Positions 8,829-18,061 of a DNA stretch of 64,000 nt are shown here, piece after piece. The notes beneath the pieces are model-generated. The model was given only the letters and a program-made list of their open reading frames with translations. It ran no database searches and had not been told where the DNA came from. Every line of letters begins with the position of its first letter. Positions within the stretch are counted from its first letter, which is position 1. Source of the stretch: Thalassobius sp. I31.1 (GTDB lineage: Bacteria > Pseudomonadota > Alphaproteobacteria > Rhodobacterales > Rhodobacteraceae); assembly GCF_003031585.1 (NCBI RefSeq), contig NZ_PWAA01000061.1, forward strand, positions 62,001 through 126,000. Reading direction: 5' to 3'. The position numbers and the translations under genes are program-made.

Positions 8829-10679
8829 ATGATCAAGCTTGAAGATATCACTTATTCCGTCGCCGGCCGTACGCTGGTTGAAAACGCCTCTGTTTCCATT
8901 CCGGAGGGCCACAAAGTTGGCCTTGTCGGTCGCAATGGGACGGGGAAAACCACACTATTTAAGGTGATTTACGGGGAAATGCCGCTGGAAGGTGGTTCCA
9001 TCACCCTGCCAAAGCGCGCCCGTATCGGTGGCATCAGCCAGGAAGTCCCTTCCTCTGACACGTCTCTGATTGAAACGGTTCTGGCCGCAGATACCGAACG
9101 TGCTGACCTTCTCGCCGAATCTGAAACCGCCACAGACCCGGATCGCATTGCTGAAATTCAGATGCGCCTGTCTGATATTGATGCCTGGTCCGCCGAAGCC
9201 CGCGCCGCATCTATCCTGCGTGGCCTTGGCTTTGATCCCGAAGCGCAGAAAAAGCCCTGTTCCGCCTTTTCCGGCGGCTGGCGTATGCGTGTGGCCCTAG
9301 CGGCAGTGCTGTTCTCACAGCCTGATCTGTTGTTGCTCGACGAACCAACCAACTATCTTGATCTTGAAGGCGCGCTTTGGCTGGAACATTACCTGGCCCG
9401 CTATCCGCACACCGTCATCATCGTCAGCCACGATCGCGGCCTGCTGAACCGCGCCGTCGGCGGTATCCTGCACCTGGAAGACAAGAAACTGACTTTCTAC
9501 CAGGGCAATTACGATACATTCGCAGAAACCCGCGCCGCCCGCCTGCTGGTCGCACAATCCGAGGCCACCAAACAGGAAGCCCGCCGCGCCCACCTGCAAA
9601 GCTTTGTGGATCGTTTCCGCGCCAAAGCCTCCAAAGCGGTTCAGGCCCAATCCCGCCTGAAAATGATCGCAAAAATGCAGCCGATCACCACACCAAAAGA
9701 AGCGGCCCTGAAGAAATTCAGCTTCCCGACACCCGAAGAACTGTCCCCCCCGATCATCAATGTCGAAGGCGGCTCTGTCGGATATGGCGACAAGGCGATC
9801 CTGCAACGTCTGAACCTGCGCATCGACCAGGATGACCGCATCGCGCTTTTGGGTAAAAACGGCGAAGGCAAATCCACCCTTTCCAAGCTTTTGTCCGGCC
9901 GCCTTGATGTGATGGGCGGCACGATGAACAACTCGTCCAAACTGCGCATTGGTTATTTCGCCCAGCACCAGGTCGACGAACTGCATATCGACGAAACCCC
10001 GATTGATCACGTCCGTCGCCTGCGTCCTTCTGAAACACCCGCAAGATTCCGCGCGCGCCTTGCTGGCTTTGGTATTGGCACCGAACAGGCGGATACGCTG
10101 GTTGGCAGCCTGTCAGGTGGCCAGAAAGCCCGCCTGTCCCTGATGCTCGCTACGATTGACGCGCCGCATCTGCTGATCCTCGACGAACCAACCAACCACC
10201 TGGATATCGAAAGCCGCGAAGCCCTGGTCGAAGCCCTGACCGCCTATAGCGGCGCCGTCATCCTTGTCAGCCACGATATGCACCTGCTGGGTCTTGTCGC
10301 TGACCGGCTTTGGCTGGTGTCTGGCGGACGTGTCGAACCCTACGACGGCGATCTTGAAGACTACCGCAAATTCCTGCTGCAGAAAGATGCGCCGCAAAAG
10401 GAAAAGAAAGCCGCGAAACCTGTCGTTAAGAAGGTTTCTCAGGACCGGATTAAGGAATTGCGCAGTGAAGTGCGTAAATCCGAAGAACGCCTGACAAAAC
10501 TTCAGGACATGGAAGTCAAACTGACGGCAAAGCTTGCGGATCCTGCGATGTATGATCCGGAACGGGCGGCAGAAGCCGAAGTGTTTCAGAAGAAATATGG
10601 TGAATTGCGCAATGCGCTGGAACGGGCCGAAGAACTCTGGCTGAAGGCGCAGGAGAAGTTGGAAAAAGCTCAGATCTAG
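8829..10679 (+). CDS. ABC-F family ATPase (translation factor type)
   Basis: A 616-residue soluble protein with two ABC ATPase domains and no membrane segments, as in ABC-F proteins that act on the ribosome. Domain 1 has Walker A GRNGTGKTT (34-42), signature SGGWRMR and Walker B LLLLDEPTN. Domain 2 has GKNGEGKST, LSGGQKAR and LLILDEPTN. A charged linker rich in Lys/Ala/Arg joins the domains. The C-terminal 90 residues are a Lys/Glu-rich coiled coil (KELRSEVRKSEERLTKL), as in YheS/Uup-like members. ATG 8829 is used because the in-frame upstream extension to 8757 lacks family similarity. The subfamily is not settled by eye. Confidence 0.9.
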   Translation: MIKLEDITYSVAGRTLVENASVSIPEGHKVGLVGRNGTGKTTLFKVIYGEMPLEGGSITLPKRARIGGISQEVPSSDTSLIETVLAADTERADLLAESETATDPDRIAEIQMRLSDIDAWSAEARAASILRGLGFDPEAQKKPCSAFSGGWRMRVALAAVLFSQPDLLLLDEPTNYLDLEGALWLEHYLARYPHTVIIVSHDRGLLNRAVGGILHLEDKKLTFYQGNYDTFAETRAARLLVAQSEATKQEARRAHLQSFVDRFRAKASKAVQAQSRLKMIAKMQPITTPKEAALKKFSFPTPEELSPPIINVEGGSVGYGDKAILQRLNLRIDQDDRIALLGKNGEGKSTLSKLLSGRLDVMGGTMNNSSKLRIGYFAQHQVDELHIDETPIDHVRRLRPSETPARFRARLAGFGIGTEQADTLVGSLSGGQKARLSLMLATIDAPHLLILDEPTNHLDIESREALVEALTAYSGAVILVSHDMHLLGLVADRLWLVSGGRVEPYDGDLEDYRKFLLQKDAPQKEKKAAKPVVKKVSQDRIKELRSEVRKSEERLTKLQDMEVKLTAKLADPAMYDPERAAEAEVFQKKYGELRNALERAEELWLKAQEKLEKAQI

Positions 10680-10690
10680 GAGAAAACCCG

Positions 10691-11269
10691 ATGGATGGTG
10701 ACCAGATTGCACGGCTATTGTATCTTGGCTTTCTCGTTGTGGCCCTCGGCGGCTGGTATGTAACCCAGAACCGCGCTTCTCTCAGCAAGAACCTGCAGTT
10801 TGCGGCGATATGGGGTTTTATCTTTATCGGCACCGTAGCCGTGATTGGTCTTTGGGAAGATGTGCAGCGTTCCACCAGCGCGCGCCAGTCCGCTCAAGGC
10901 AATGGCAGCATCGAAGTCCCCCGCGCCCGCGATGGTCACTACTACCTCACATTAACCATCAACAATATGCCTGTGAACTTCGTCGTGGACACGGGCGCAA
11001 GCCAGATTGTCCTGACAGAAGACGCCGCCCGCCGCGTTGGCCTGACCCCGGATGAACTTTTATATCTCGGTTCCGCACAGACAGCCAATGGCAGCGTCCC
11101 GATTGCCCAGGTCACCCTTGATCACGTGCAACTCGAAGACATCACCGACCGCAACCTGCGTGCCGCGGTGAATGGTGGCGAACTTTTTGAAAGCCTGCTG
11201 GGAATGGATTACCTCAACCGCTTCTCCCGCATTGAAATTGCAGGTGGCAAAATGATCCTGCACCGTTAA
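10691..11269 (+). CDS. Membrane-anchored clan AA (retropepsin-like) aspartic protease
   Basis: A 192-residue protein with two membrane helices (about 8-25 and 37-55), then a retropepsin-like domain. The catalytic motif is Asp100-Thr-Gly-Ala-Ser, followed by a hydrophobic-Gly region near LLGMDYLNRF. Single-domain proteases of this kind act as dimers. This matches the family annotated as 'TIGR02281 clan AA aspartic protease', common in alphaproteobacteria. It starts 11 bases after the ABC-F gene and may be co-transcribed with it. The substrate is unknown. Confidence 0.87.
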   Translation: MDGDQIARLLYLGFLVVALGGWYVTQNRASLSKNLQFAAIWGFIFIGTVAVIGLWEDVQRSTSARQSAQGNGSIEVPRARDGHYYLTLTINNMPVNFVVDTGASQIVLTEDAARRVGLTPDELLYLGSAQTANGSVPIAQVTLDHVQLEDITDRNLRAAVNGGELFESLLGMDYLNRFSRIEIAGGKMILHR

Positions 11270-11363
11270 CAGCGCTTTAAACTGCATCCCGCCATATATG
11301 CATACAGAATGTGCATAAGATGTGCATGCATTGTGCACGGGATAATCTCTTTCTTTTCAGTCC

Positions 11364-11410
11364 AAATATCCCGGGGGAATCTGCGCCTGCGCAGATGGGG
11401 GCTGGCCCCC
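11364..11410. repeat. Dispersed intergenic element, copy 1
   Basis: AAATATCCCGGGGG, a spacer with its own palindrome (CTGCGCCTGCGCAG), then GGGGGCTGGCCCCC. The opening and closing blocks recur at 35298-35330. Both copies lie between genes. Confidence 0.6.
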
Positions 11411-11419
11411 TTCACCTGA

Positions 11420-11878
11420 TCAGCTTTCAGCCTTCTTCACCCAACGCCCGTCTTCCTGCGCCCAGTATTGCGCCGCAACACCTGCCCCGGTCACAGCCTT
11501 CCACTGCGTCCGGGCATGGGCCACCGCATCCTGATCAAACCCGTCAAACAGGATCATAGCCCGTTCCAGCCCCGCAACCTCACCCGGGTCAACATCCGCC
11601 CCGTCAACCGACATCAGACATTGCGCCCCGTTCGGCATCCCCGCATCCACGGTCAGCAAAACCGGCTGATCCGCATCATGCGGACCGCCAGCCAGGCCAT
11701 GGGGCAGAAAGCCATTCGGATCACCTGTCCAGAGACGTTGATCCAGTTGCTGCATCATCAGCGGATTACGCCCACGCAGACAAATCCGCCACCCGGCCTG
11801 CCGTGCTTTTGAGATCAACACAGGCAGGACGTCGCCCAGGGGACCTTCCGTCAGGTGATAAAAGAAAACAGAGCTCAT
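11420..11878 (-). CDS. holC: DNA polymerase III chi subunit
   Basis: A 152-residue protein matching the HolC family. It starts with SSVFFYHLTEGPLGDVLPVLISKA and has the LDQRLWT and FLPHGLA segments followed by VLLTVD, all typical of chi. Chi links the clamp-loader complex to single-strand-binding protein at the replication fork. It begins 15 bases after the pepA stop, and the pepA-holC pair is also adjacent in many proteobacteria. Confidence 0.93.
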   Translation of the reverse strand: MSSVFFYHLTEGPLGDVLPVLISKARQAGWRICLRGRNPLMMQQLDQRLWTGDPNGFLPHGLAGGPHDADQPVLLTVDAGMPNGAQCLMSVDGADVDPGEVAGLERAMILFDGFDQDAVAHARTQWKAVTGAGVAAQYWAQEDGRWVKKAES

Positions 11879-11893
11879 TCAGTGCCTTACAGT

Positions 11894-13366
11894 TTACACT
11901 TCATCCATCAGGCGGCTCAGGGTCATCACGCCCCAACCGCTGGCGCCTTTGGGTGCATAAGCGGTTTCGGTCGGTGTAGACGCCACGCCTGCGATATCCA
12001 GATGGATCCAGGGCATGTCTTCTTTCACGAAACGTTTCAGGAATTGTGCCGCTGTCACAGAACCTGCCCCACGCCCGCAAGAATTGCGCATATCCGCAAT
12101 CTTGGATTTCAGCAGCTTGTCATAAGCCGGGGACATCGGCATACGCCATGCGCCCTCGCCCTCAGCCTCAGCCGCTTTCAGCATCGCTTTGCAAAGATCA
12201 TCATCATTGGCGAACACACCCGCATTCTCATGGCCCAGGCCCACAATAATCGCACCGGTCAGGGTCGCCAGATCGATCATGCCGCGTGGTTCAAACCGTT
12301 TCTGCGCGTACCAAAGCACATCGGCCAGAACCAGACGCCCTTCCGCATCGGTGTTGATCACTTCAACCGTGTCGCCCTTCATGGATTTCACAACGTCACC
12401 CGGGCGCTGTGCCCGCGCGGATGGCATGTTCTCCACCAGGCCAACAAGACCCACAACATTGGTCTTTGCCTTGCGCAGCGCAAGCGCGCGCATCACGCCC
12501 GCCACAACACCGGCACCGCCCATGTCCATGGTCATGTCTTCCATGCCACCGGCTGGTTTCAGGCTGATACCGCCGGTGTCAAACACCACACCTTTACCGA
12601 CCAGCGCGAATGGGGCTTCTTCTTTCTCACCACCATTCCAGCGCATAACCACAACCTTGGACGGGCTGTCAGACCCCTGCCCAACCGCCAGCAGCGTGCG
12701 CATGCCCAGTTTCTCAAGTTCGTCTTCTTCCAGGATCTCAACATCCAGACCAATTTCCTGCATCGCCGCCAGGCGGGCTGCAAAATCATCGGTGGTCAGA
12801 ACGTTTGCCGGTTCATTCACCAGATCACGGGTGAAGAACACACCTTCCGCCACAGCCGCCAGCGGCGCGGCATCACGGGCCACGTCTTCCGGTTTGTTCA
12901 CCATCATGGTCACATCGCCACGGGTTTCTTCGCGGGGTGCACCACTGTCTGTGCGGTAAATGTCGAATTCATAATCGCGCAGCGCAAGGCCGAAAGAGAT
13001 TTCTTCCGCGCGGGCAATATTGCCGCCCAGAACATGCAGAGCGCCTTTGCCCTTCAGCTTAGCAATCGCAACGCCCGCTTTACGCGCAAGTTCCGCAGAT
13101 GGACGACGGGACAGTTTCACAACAACCACGGCCTCTGCCGCCATACCAACCGGATAGGCCAGCAGCTTTGTCTCAGCAGACTTCATCTTTTCAAAAGCTT
13201 CATCTTCCGCCAGTCGTGCCAGCGCGCCTTTCATCAGACGGTTCACGCGACGTGCGGTGACATCCAGCTTTCCGTCTTCGGCAATGAACACCGCCACACG
13301 GCCTTCGAGCGCTGCAATTGCATCAATATCGGTTTCTTTAAAATGAATTTCGGTCGGCGTTGTCAT
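11894..13366 (-). CDS. pepA: Leucyl aminopeptidase (M17)
   Basis: A 490-residue di-metal cytosolic aminopeptidase that removes N-terminal residues from peptides. The C-terminal catalytic domain carries the metal-binding lysine/aspartate region FDTGGISLKPAGGM and the family signature NTDAEGRLVLADVL. The N-terminal domain (1-160) is the macrodomain-like part. Start ATG 13366 was chosen because GGAGAGAG sits just upstream; an in-frame extension to 13450 runs into the divergent promoter. It is divergent from lptF with about 138 bases between, and upstream of holC in the same operon. Confidence 0.95.
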   Translation of the reverse strand: MTTPTEIHFKETDIDAIAALEGRVAVFIAEDGKLDVTARRVNRLMKGALARLAEDEAFEKMKSAETKLLAYPVGMAAEAVVVVKLSRRPSAELARKAGVAIAKLKGKGALHVLGGNIARAEEISFGLALRDYEFDIYRTDSGAPREETRGDVTMMVNKPEDVARDAAPLAAVAEGVFFTRDLVNEPANVLTTDDFAARLAAMQEIGLDVEILEEDELEKLGMRTLLAVGQGSDSPSKVVVMRWNGGEKEEAPFALVGKGVVFDTGGISLKPAGGMEDMTMDMGGAGVVAGVMRALALRKAKTNVVGLVGLVENMPSARAQRPGDVVKSMKGDTVEVINTDAEGRLVLADVLWYAQKRFEPRGMIDLATLTGAIIVGLGHENAGVFANDDDLCKAMLKAAEAEGEGAWRMPMSPAYDKLLKSKIADMRNSCGRGAGSVTAAQFLKRFVKEDMPWIHLDIAGVASTPTETAYAPKGASGWGVMTLSRLMDEV

Positions 13367-13504
13367 CGCTCTCTCTCCTGAAGGCGGCAAGGTTTTTCCT
13401 ATTGCTACCCCTATGGACGAGGAAACACCAGATAGCAGTTTTACCTGCACAGGAATTCAGCTAATCTGACCGCCAGAGCAACAGGAAACCATAAGGGGCC
13501 GGAA

Positions 13505-14629
13505 GTGGCGCGATTCGACAGATATCTGATTTCGCAGCTGATGGTTTTATTTGGGTTTTTCTCACTTGTGCTGGTCATGGTTTACTGGGTCAACAAAGCA
13601 GTCGGCCTGTTTGACCAGCTGATCGCAGACGGACAATCTGTCACGGTTTTTCTTGAATTTTCCGCCCTGACCCTGCCCCGCGTCGTGCAAATCGTTCTGC
13701 CGATCTCCGCCTTTATCGCAACGGTTTACACAATCAACCGCCTGTCGCGTGAAAGCGAACTGGTTGTGGTGCAGGCAACAGGCTTTTCCTCTTTCCGGCT
13801 GGCACGGCCTGTTCTGGCCTTCGGTCTGACTGTGGCCATATTCCTGTCGTTGCTGTCACACATTCTTGTACCCGCCGCCGCACGCCAGCTTGCAGAACGC
13901 GAAGCTGAAATTGCCCGTAATATTTCTGCCCGATTTTTCTCGGATGGCAGCTTTCTGCATCCGACAGACGGATTGACGCTGTATATCCGGGAAATCGAAC
14001 CATCCGGTGAGATGGTCGATCTGTTCCTGTCCGATCAGCGCAATGCTGCAAGACCAACCACCTATACCGCCAGACGTGCACTTCTGTTGCGTTCAGAAGA
14101 AGGCCCGCGCCTTCTGATGTATGACGGCATGGCGCAGACACTGGACCGCGATGCGAACAAACTTGCGACGACATCTTTTACAGATTTCACCTATGACATC
14201 AGTGCTTTGATTGGTGATTTCGGCAATCGAAAGCCAGCTATCGGCGAATTAACCACCGGGCAGCTTCTGCGTGCAGATCCACAGCTGATCGCACAAACCG
14301 GATCAAGCCCCGCCCTGTTTAAAGCCGCTGCCCATGGTCGTATTGCTGAACCTTTCCTGGCCATGGTCACCGCGCTTGTCGGGTTTTCCTGTCTGCTTCT
14401 TGGCGGCTTCAGCCGGTTCGGCATCTGGCGCCAGATTGTCTTTGCCGTGGTTCTGCTGGTGGTGATCAAGGCACTGGACAATGCAGTTGTGGATATTACC
14501 CGCAAAGAAAGCAGTCTTGTGGCCCTGATGTATCTGCCCATTGTTGTGGGGCTTGCGGTGTCAGCCGTGATTTTGTGGATTTCCGAACACCCGGCCCTCT
14601 TTCGTCGTCGCCGGCAGGAGGCCTCATGA
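13505..14629 (+). CDS. lptF: LPS export ABC transporter permease LptF
   Basis: A 374-residue inner-membrane permease of the LptB2FG complex that extracts LPS from the inner membrane. Membrane helices lie at about 10-30, 50-75, 95-115 and in three C-terminal helices (about 270-360). A periplasmic beta-jellyroll lies between. The sequence RFDRYLISQLM at the start is typical. The start is GTG 13505 with AGGGGCCGGAA before it. The stop overlaps the lptG start by four bases (ATGA), implying translational coupling. Confidence 0.95.
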   Translation: MARFDRYLISQLMVLFGFFSLVLVMVYWVNKAVGLFDQLIADGQSVTVFLEFSALTLPRVVQIVLPISAFIATVYTINRLSRESELVVVQATGFSSFRLARPVLAFGLTVAIFLSLLSHILVPAAARQLAEREAEIARNISARFFSDGSFLHPTDGLTLYIREIEPSGEMVDLFLSDQRNAARPTTYTARRALLLRSEEGPRLLMYDGMAQTLDRDANKLATTSFTDFTYDISALIGDFGNRKPAIGELTTGQLLRADPQLIAQTGSSPALFKAAAHGRIAEPFLAMVTALVGFSCLLLGGFSRFGIWRQIVFAVVLLVVIKALDNAVVDITRKESSLVALMYLPIVVGLAVSAVILWISEHPALFRRRRQEAS

Positions 14630-15780
14630 AACTGCATCTCTATTTTGCCCGACGCTTTCTGATCACATTCACCGCAGTGTTCTTTGTCTTTCTCGGCATT
14701 CTTCTGCTTGTGGATGTAGCAGAACAATTGCGCAAATTCGGCAATCTGAACCTGGGATTTGGTGAAATCCTGTCGCTGTCTCTGCTGAACATTCCGGCCA
14801 CGCTATATCAGATTCTGCCCCTGATCACGATCCTTGCGACTCTTGCGCTGTTTCTGGGGCTGGCACGATCCAGCGAACTTGTGGTGACGCGTGCGGCCGG
14901 GCGTTCAGCGCTGCGATCTCTGGTCGCGCCAGTGGTATCCATCGTCCTGATCGGTGCCGTGGCTGTGTCTGTTCTGAACCCGATTGTTGCCGCAACATCC
15001 GGCGAATATGAGAACCGGGCCAGTGTCTTGCGCTCTGGTGCGACATCTACACTGTCCATCAGCGACGAAGGCCTGTGGTTGCGTCAGGGGAACCCCGATG
15101 TGTTGCCTGGTGAAGCCAGCGAAACGATGGATCCGGCAACCACCCGGCAGACCGTTATTCATGCGCAAGAAGCAAGCCTTGGTGGCACGCAATTGCGCGA
15201 AGTAAGCTTTATAAGCTTTAACGCCCAGGGGTTGCCACTAGAGCGGATTGAAGCGGGAAGCGCAGTGCTGGAAAACGGATCCTGGCAGCTGACACATGCC
15301 AAGATCTGGCCTCTGTCGCAGACTTCAGGGCTAACCGTAAACCCGGAACGCGACTCGTCTGAACACAGCGAAATCACGCTTGCGACCACTTTGACGGAAG
15401 AACAGATCCGCGACAGTTTCGCTGATCCTTCGGCCATCGGTATCTGGGAACTTCCGGGTTTTATCACGCAGCTTGAAAATGCAGGTTTTGCGGCCCGGGC
15501 CCATTCGGTTTTTCTGCATACGGAACTGGCCCTGCCCCTGATGCTGGTGGCGATGGTTCTGATTGGTGCGGGCTTCACCATGCGCCACACCCGGCTTGGT
15601 CAGACAGGCCCGATGGTCCTGATGGCAATTCTTCTGGGCTTTGCCCTGTTTTTCCTGCGCAATTTTTCCCGTGTGCTTGGGGAAAACGGCAATATTCCGA
15701 TTGAACTGGCGGCCTGGGCGCCGCCGCTTGTCGCGATCATGCTTGCGATGGGGCTTTTGTTGCATATGGAGGACGGATGA
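14626..15780 (+). CDS. lptG: LPS export ABC transporter permease LptG
   Basis: A 384-residue partner of LptF with the same plan. The N-terminal sequence MKLHLYFARRFL leads into the first helices, a periplasmic jellyroll spans about 120-270, and C-terminal helices end near 380. It has a strong AGGAGG site seven bases before ATG 14626, inside the end of lptF. Its own stop overlaps the lptD start by four bases. lptF-lptG-lptD are thus a tightly coupled set; lptA, lptB and lptC are not in the window. Confidence 0.95.
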   Translation: MKLHLYFARRFLITFTAVFFVFLGILLLVDVAEQLRKFGNLNLGFGEILSLSLLNIPATLYQILPLITILATLALFLGLARSSELVVTRAAGRSALRSLVAPVVSIVLIGAVAVSVLNPIVAATSGEYENRASVLRSGATSTLSISDEGLWLRQGNPDVLPGEASETMDPATTRQTVIHAQEASLGGTQLREVSFISFNAQGLPLERIEAGSAVLENGSWQLTHAKIWPLSQTSGLTVNPERDSSEHSEITLATTLTEEQIRDSFADPSAIGIWELPGFITQLENAGFAARAHSVFLHTELALPLMLVAMVLIGAGFTMRHTRLGQTGPMVLMAILLGFALFFLRNFSRVLGENGNIPIELAAWAPPLVAIMLAMGLLLHMEDG

Positions 15781-17963
15781 CACCGCCAAAGAAATCTGTT
15801 CGCAGCCTTGGTATGGGCCTTGCGATTGCGACCACTGCTTTGTCCTTCTCTCTGGACACAACAGTCCTGCAGGCTCAGACTGTGCCAACGTCGCGCCCTG
15901 TCGCGCAAAACCAGGTCAGCTATGCCAGCCTGATCGCAGATGATCTGCGCCTGGTGGGGCAATCCGGGCTTGTGGCCTCAGGCAATGTCGAAATCTTTCA
16001 CAATGGTGTCCGCCTTCAGGCGCAGGAACTGCAATATGACCGGCGCAATGAAACCCTGACCCTTGTGGGGCCAATCCACCTGACGGACGGCCCGGAACGG
16101 ATCATTCTGGCTGTTTCCGGTGATCTGTCTGCGGATTTGCGCAATGGCGTGCTGCGGTCTGCCCGCATTGTCCTGGATCAGCAACTGCAGCTTGCCGCTG
16201 GTGAAATCGGACTGATTGACGGCCGCTATGCAAGATTGACAGATACGGTCGTGACCTCGTGTCAGACCTGCGCCGAAAATCCTGTGCCGCTCTGGCAGAT
16301 CCGGGCGCGTTCCGTTGTGCATGACCAGGAAGGGCGTCAGCTTTATTTTGATAATGCCAGCTTCCTTGTCAAAGGTGTGCCGATCCTCTGGCTGCCGCGT
16401 CTGCGCCTGCCCGATCCGACACTGAAGCGTGCCACCGGCTGGCTTTTGCCGCAGCTGCGGTCCAGTTCCCGCCTGGGCACCGGGCTTGCGACGCCATATT
16501 TCATCCGGATGGGGGATCACCGTGATCTGACGCTGACCCCCTGGCTGTCTACGAAAACCAGAACACTGGAAGCCCGCTATCGGCAGGCTTTCCGCACCGG
16601 GGATATTGAATTCAACGGTGCCTGGTCATCGGATGATCTTCTGACGGATAACCGCTGGTATCTTTTTGCAGAAGGCAGCTTCGCCCTGCCCCGGGATTAC
16701 CGGCTTGATTTCGATATCGAGGCCACATCTGACGATGCCTATCTGCTGGATTATGGCTATTCGGGCAAAGATCGCCTGGATTCCGCCATCTCCGTTTCCC
16801 GGGCCCGGCGTGACAAATTCGTTCTGGCAGAACTGACACATTTCAACACTTTGCGTTCAAGCGAATCCAACAGCACCCAGCCGACAATTGTCGGAGATTT
16901 CCTGCTGCATCGCCGTACGGAACCTGCCTGGATCGCGGGCGAGCTGGACTGGCAGATTGAAGGACACACGCATTATCGCAGCTCTAACACCCCGGGCGAT
17001 GACGGGCGCGATGTTGCAAGGCTCAGCACCCGTGCGGACTGGCGCAACAGTTATACGCTGAACAACGGTATGGTCTTTGCGACTATGGCCGGCGGGGACC
17101 TGGATTATTACACCTATACGGATGAGGCCGCGGGTGAACAGGAAGGCCTGTTTTACACCGGAACAATCGGTGCAGAACTGCGCTGGCCTCTGATCCGGCG
17201 TGAACAGTCTGGTGTCACGCAATTGCTGGAACCGGTGATGCAGATCTTTTACGGGCGCAGCAACCGCGAGGCTATTCCGAATGAAGATTCCGTATTGCTT
17301 GAGTTTGACGAAGGCAATCTCTGGTCTGACAGCCGTTTTGCCGGATCAGACCGCGTGGAAACAGGTCTGCGCAGCAATATTGGCGTCAGCTGGACCCGTC
17401 AGGATCCGGCGGGCTGGTCGCTGGCCCTTGTCGCAGGCCGGGTTTACCGCGAAAACGGGATTGCCGCGTTGACCCCCGGATCGGGGCTTGAGGGAACAAG
17501 TTCTGACTGGCTGCTTGCCGGGCAGATCAACTTTGCCAACGGGCTGTCCGTTTCCAACCGGGCCCTGTTTGACGATCACCTGGATTTCTCGCGCAATGAA
17601 ACCCGCATTCACTGGGCAAATGATCGTGTTTCTCTGGGGTCCTCTTATCTGTGGATTGAATCCGCCCCGGCCGAGAACCGGCCCCAGGCCTCTGAATGGG
17701 CCTTCGACGGAAGTTATAAGTTCAACGACAACTGGACCGGATCTGCCGACTGGCGCTATGATTTCATCAACGACCGCGCCGCACGCATCGGGCTTGGTCT
17801 TGAATATCGCAACGAATGTGCGGCGATTGATTTCACCGCGTCCCGGCGCTTTACCCGGACAGATACGATCAAACCGACAACCGATTTCGGGGTTACCGTA
17901 AAACTTTCCGGCTTTGGCGTGAACACCGGTGGCAGAACGCTTGCGCGACACTGCAATCGTTAG
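15777..17963 (+). CDS. lptD: LPS assembly outer-membrane protein LptD
   Basis: A 728-residue outer-membrane protein that places LPS in the outer leaflet. A signal peptide (about 1-33) is followed by an OstA-type jellyroll domain (about 50-180) with the segment LVASGNVEIFHNGVRLQAQEL. The C-terminal beta-barrel (about 200-728) is rich in aromatic-ended strands. Cysteines at TSCQTC and near the C-terminus (RNECAA, ARHCNR) fit the disulfide pattern that ties LptD domains together. The gene order lptD-surA-pdxA-rsmA matches E. coli. Confidence 0.93.
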   Translation: MTPPKKSVRSLGMGLAIATTALSFSLDTTVLQAQTVPTSRPVAQNQVSYASLIADDLRLVGQSGLVASGNVEIFHNGVRLQAQELQYDRRNETLTLVGPIHLTDGPERIILAVSGDLSADLRNGVLRSARIVLDQQLQLAAGEIGLIDGRYARLTDTVVTSCQTCAENPVPLWQIRARSVVHDQEGRQLYFDNASFLVKGVPILWLPRLRLPDPTLKRATGWLLPQLRSSSRLGTGLATPYFIRMGDHRDLTLTPWLSTKTRTLEARYRQAFRTGDIEFNGAWSSDDLLTDNRWYLFAEGSFALPRDYRLDFDIEATSDDAYLLDYGYSGKDRLDSAISVSRARRDKFVLAELTHFNTLRSSESNSTQPTIVGDFLLHRRTEPAWIAGELDWQIEGHTHYRSSNTPGDDGRDVARLSTRADWRNSYTLNNGMVFATMAGGDLDYYTYTDEAAGEQEGLFYTGTIGAELRWPLIRREQSGVTQLLEPVMQIFYGRSNREAIPNEDSVLLEFDEGNLWSDSRFAGSDRVETGLRSNIGVSWTRQDPAGWSLALVAGRVYRENGIAALTPGSGLEGTSSDWLLAGQINFANGLSVSNRALFDDHLDFSRNETRIHWANDRVSLGSSYLWIESAPAENRPQASEWAFDGSYKFNDNWTGSADWRYDFINDRAARIGLGLEYRNECAAIDFTASRRFTRTDTIKPTTDFGVTVKLSGFGVNTGGRTLARHCNR

Positions 17964-18061
17964 GTAAAAGAAGGCAACCACAGATCATCAGCCCTGAAAC
18001 AATGCGTTTCATGTGAAATGACACTTAACAGAGACGGTGACGTCAGACCCCGCAGAGGACA

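Noticed and set aside
11855-13381. 508-codon plus-strand open frame opposite pepA
   Set aside because: It is the antisense shadow of a clear pepA gene with all M17 motifs. The translated product is His/Arg/Gln-rich nonsense with no recognisable domain.
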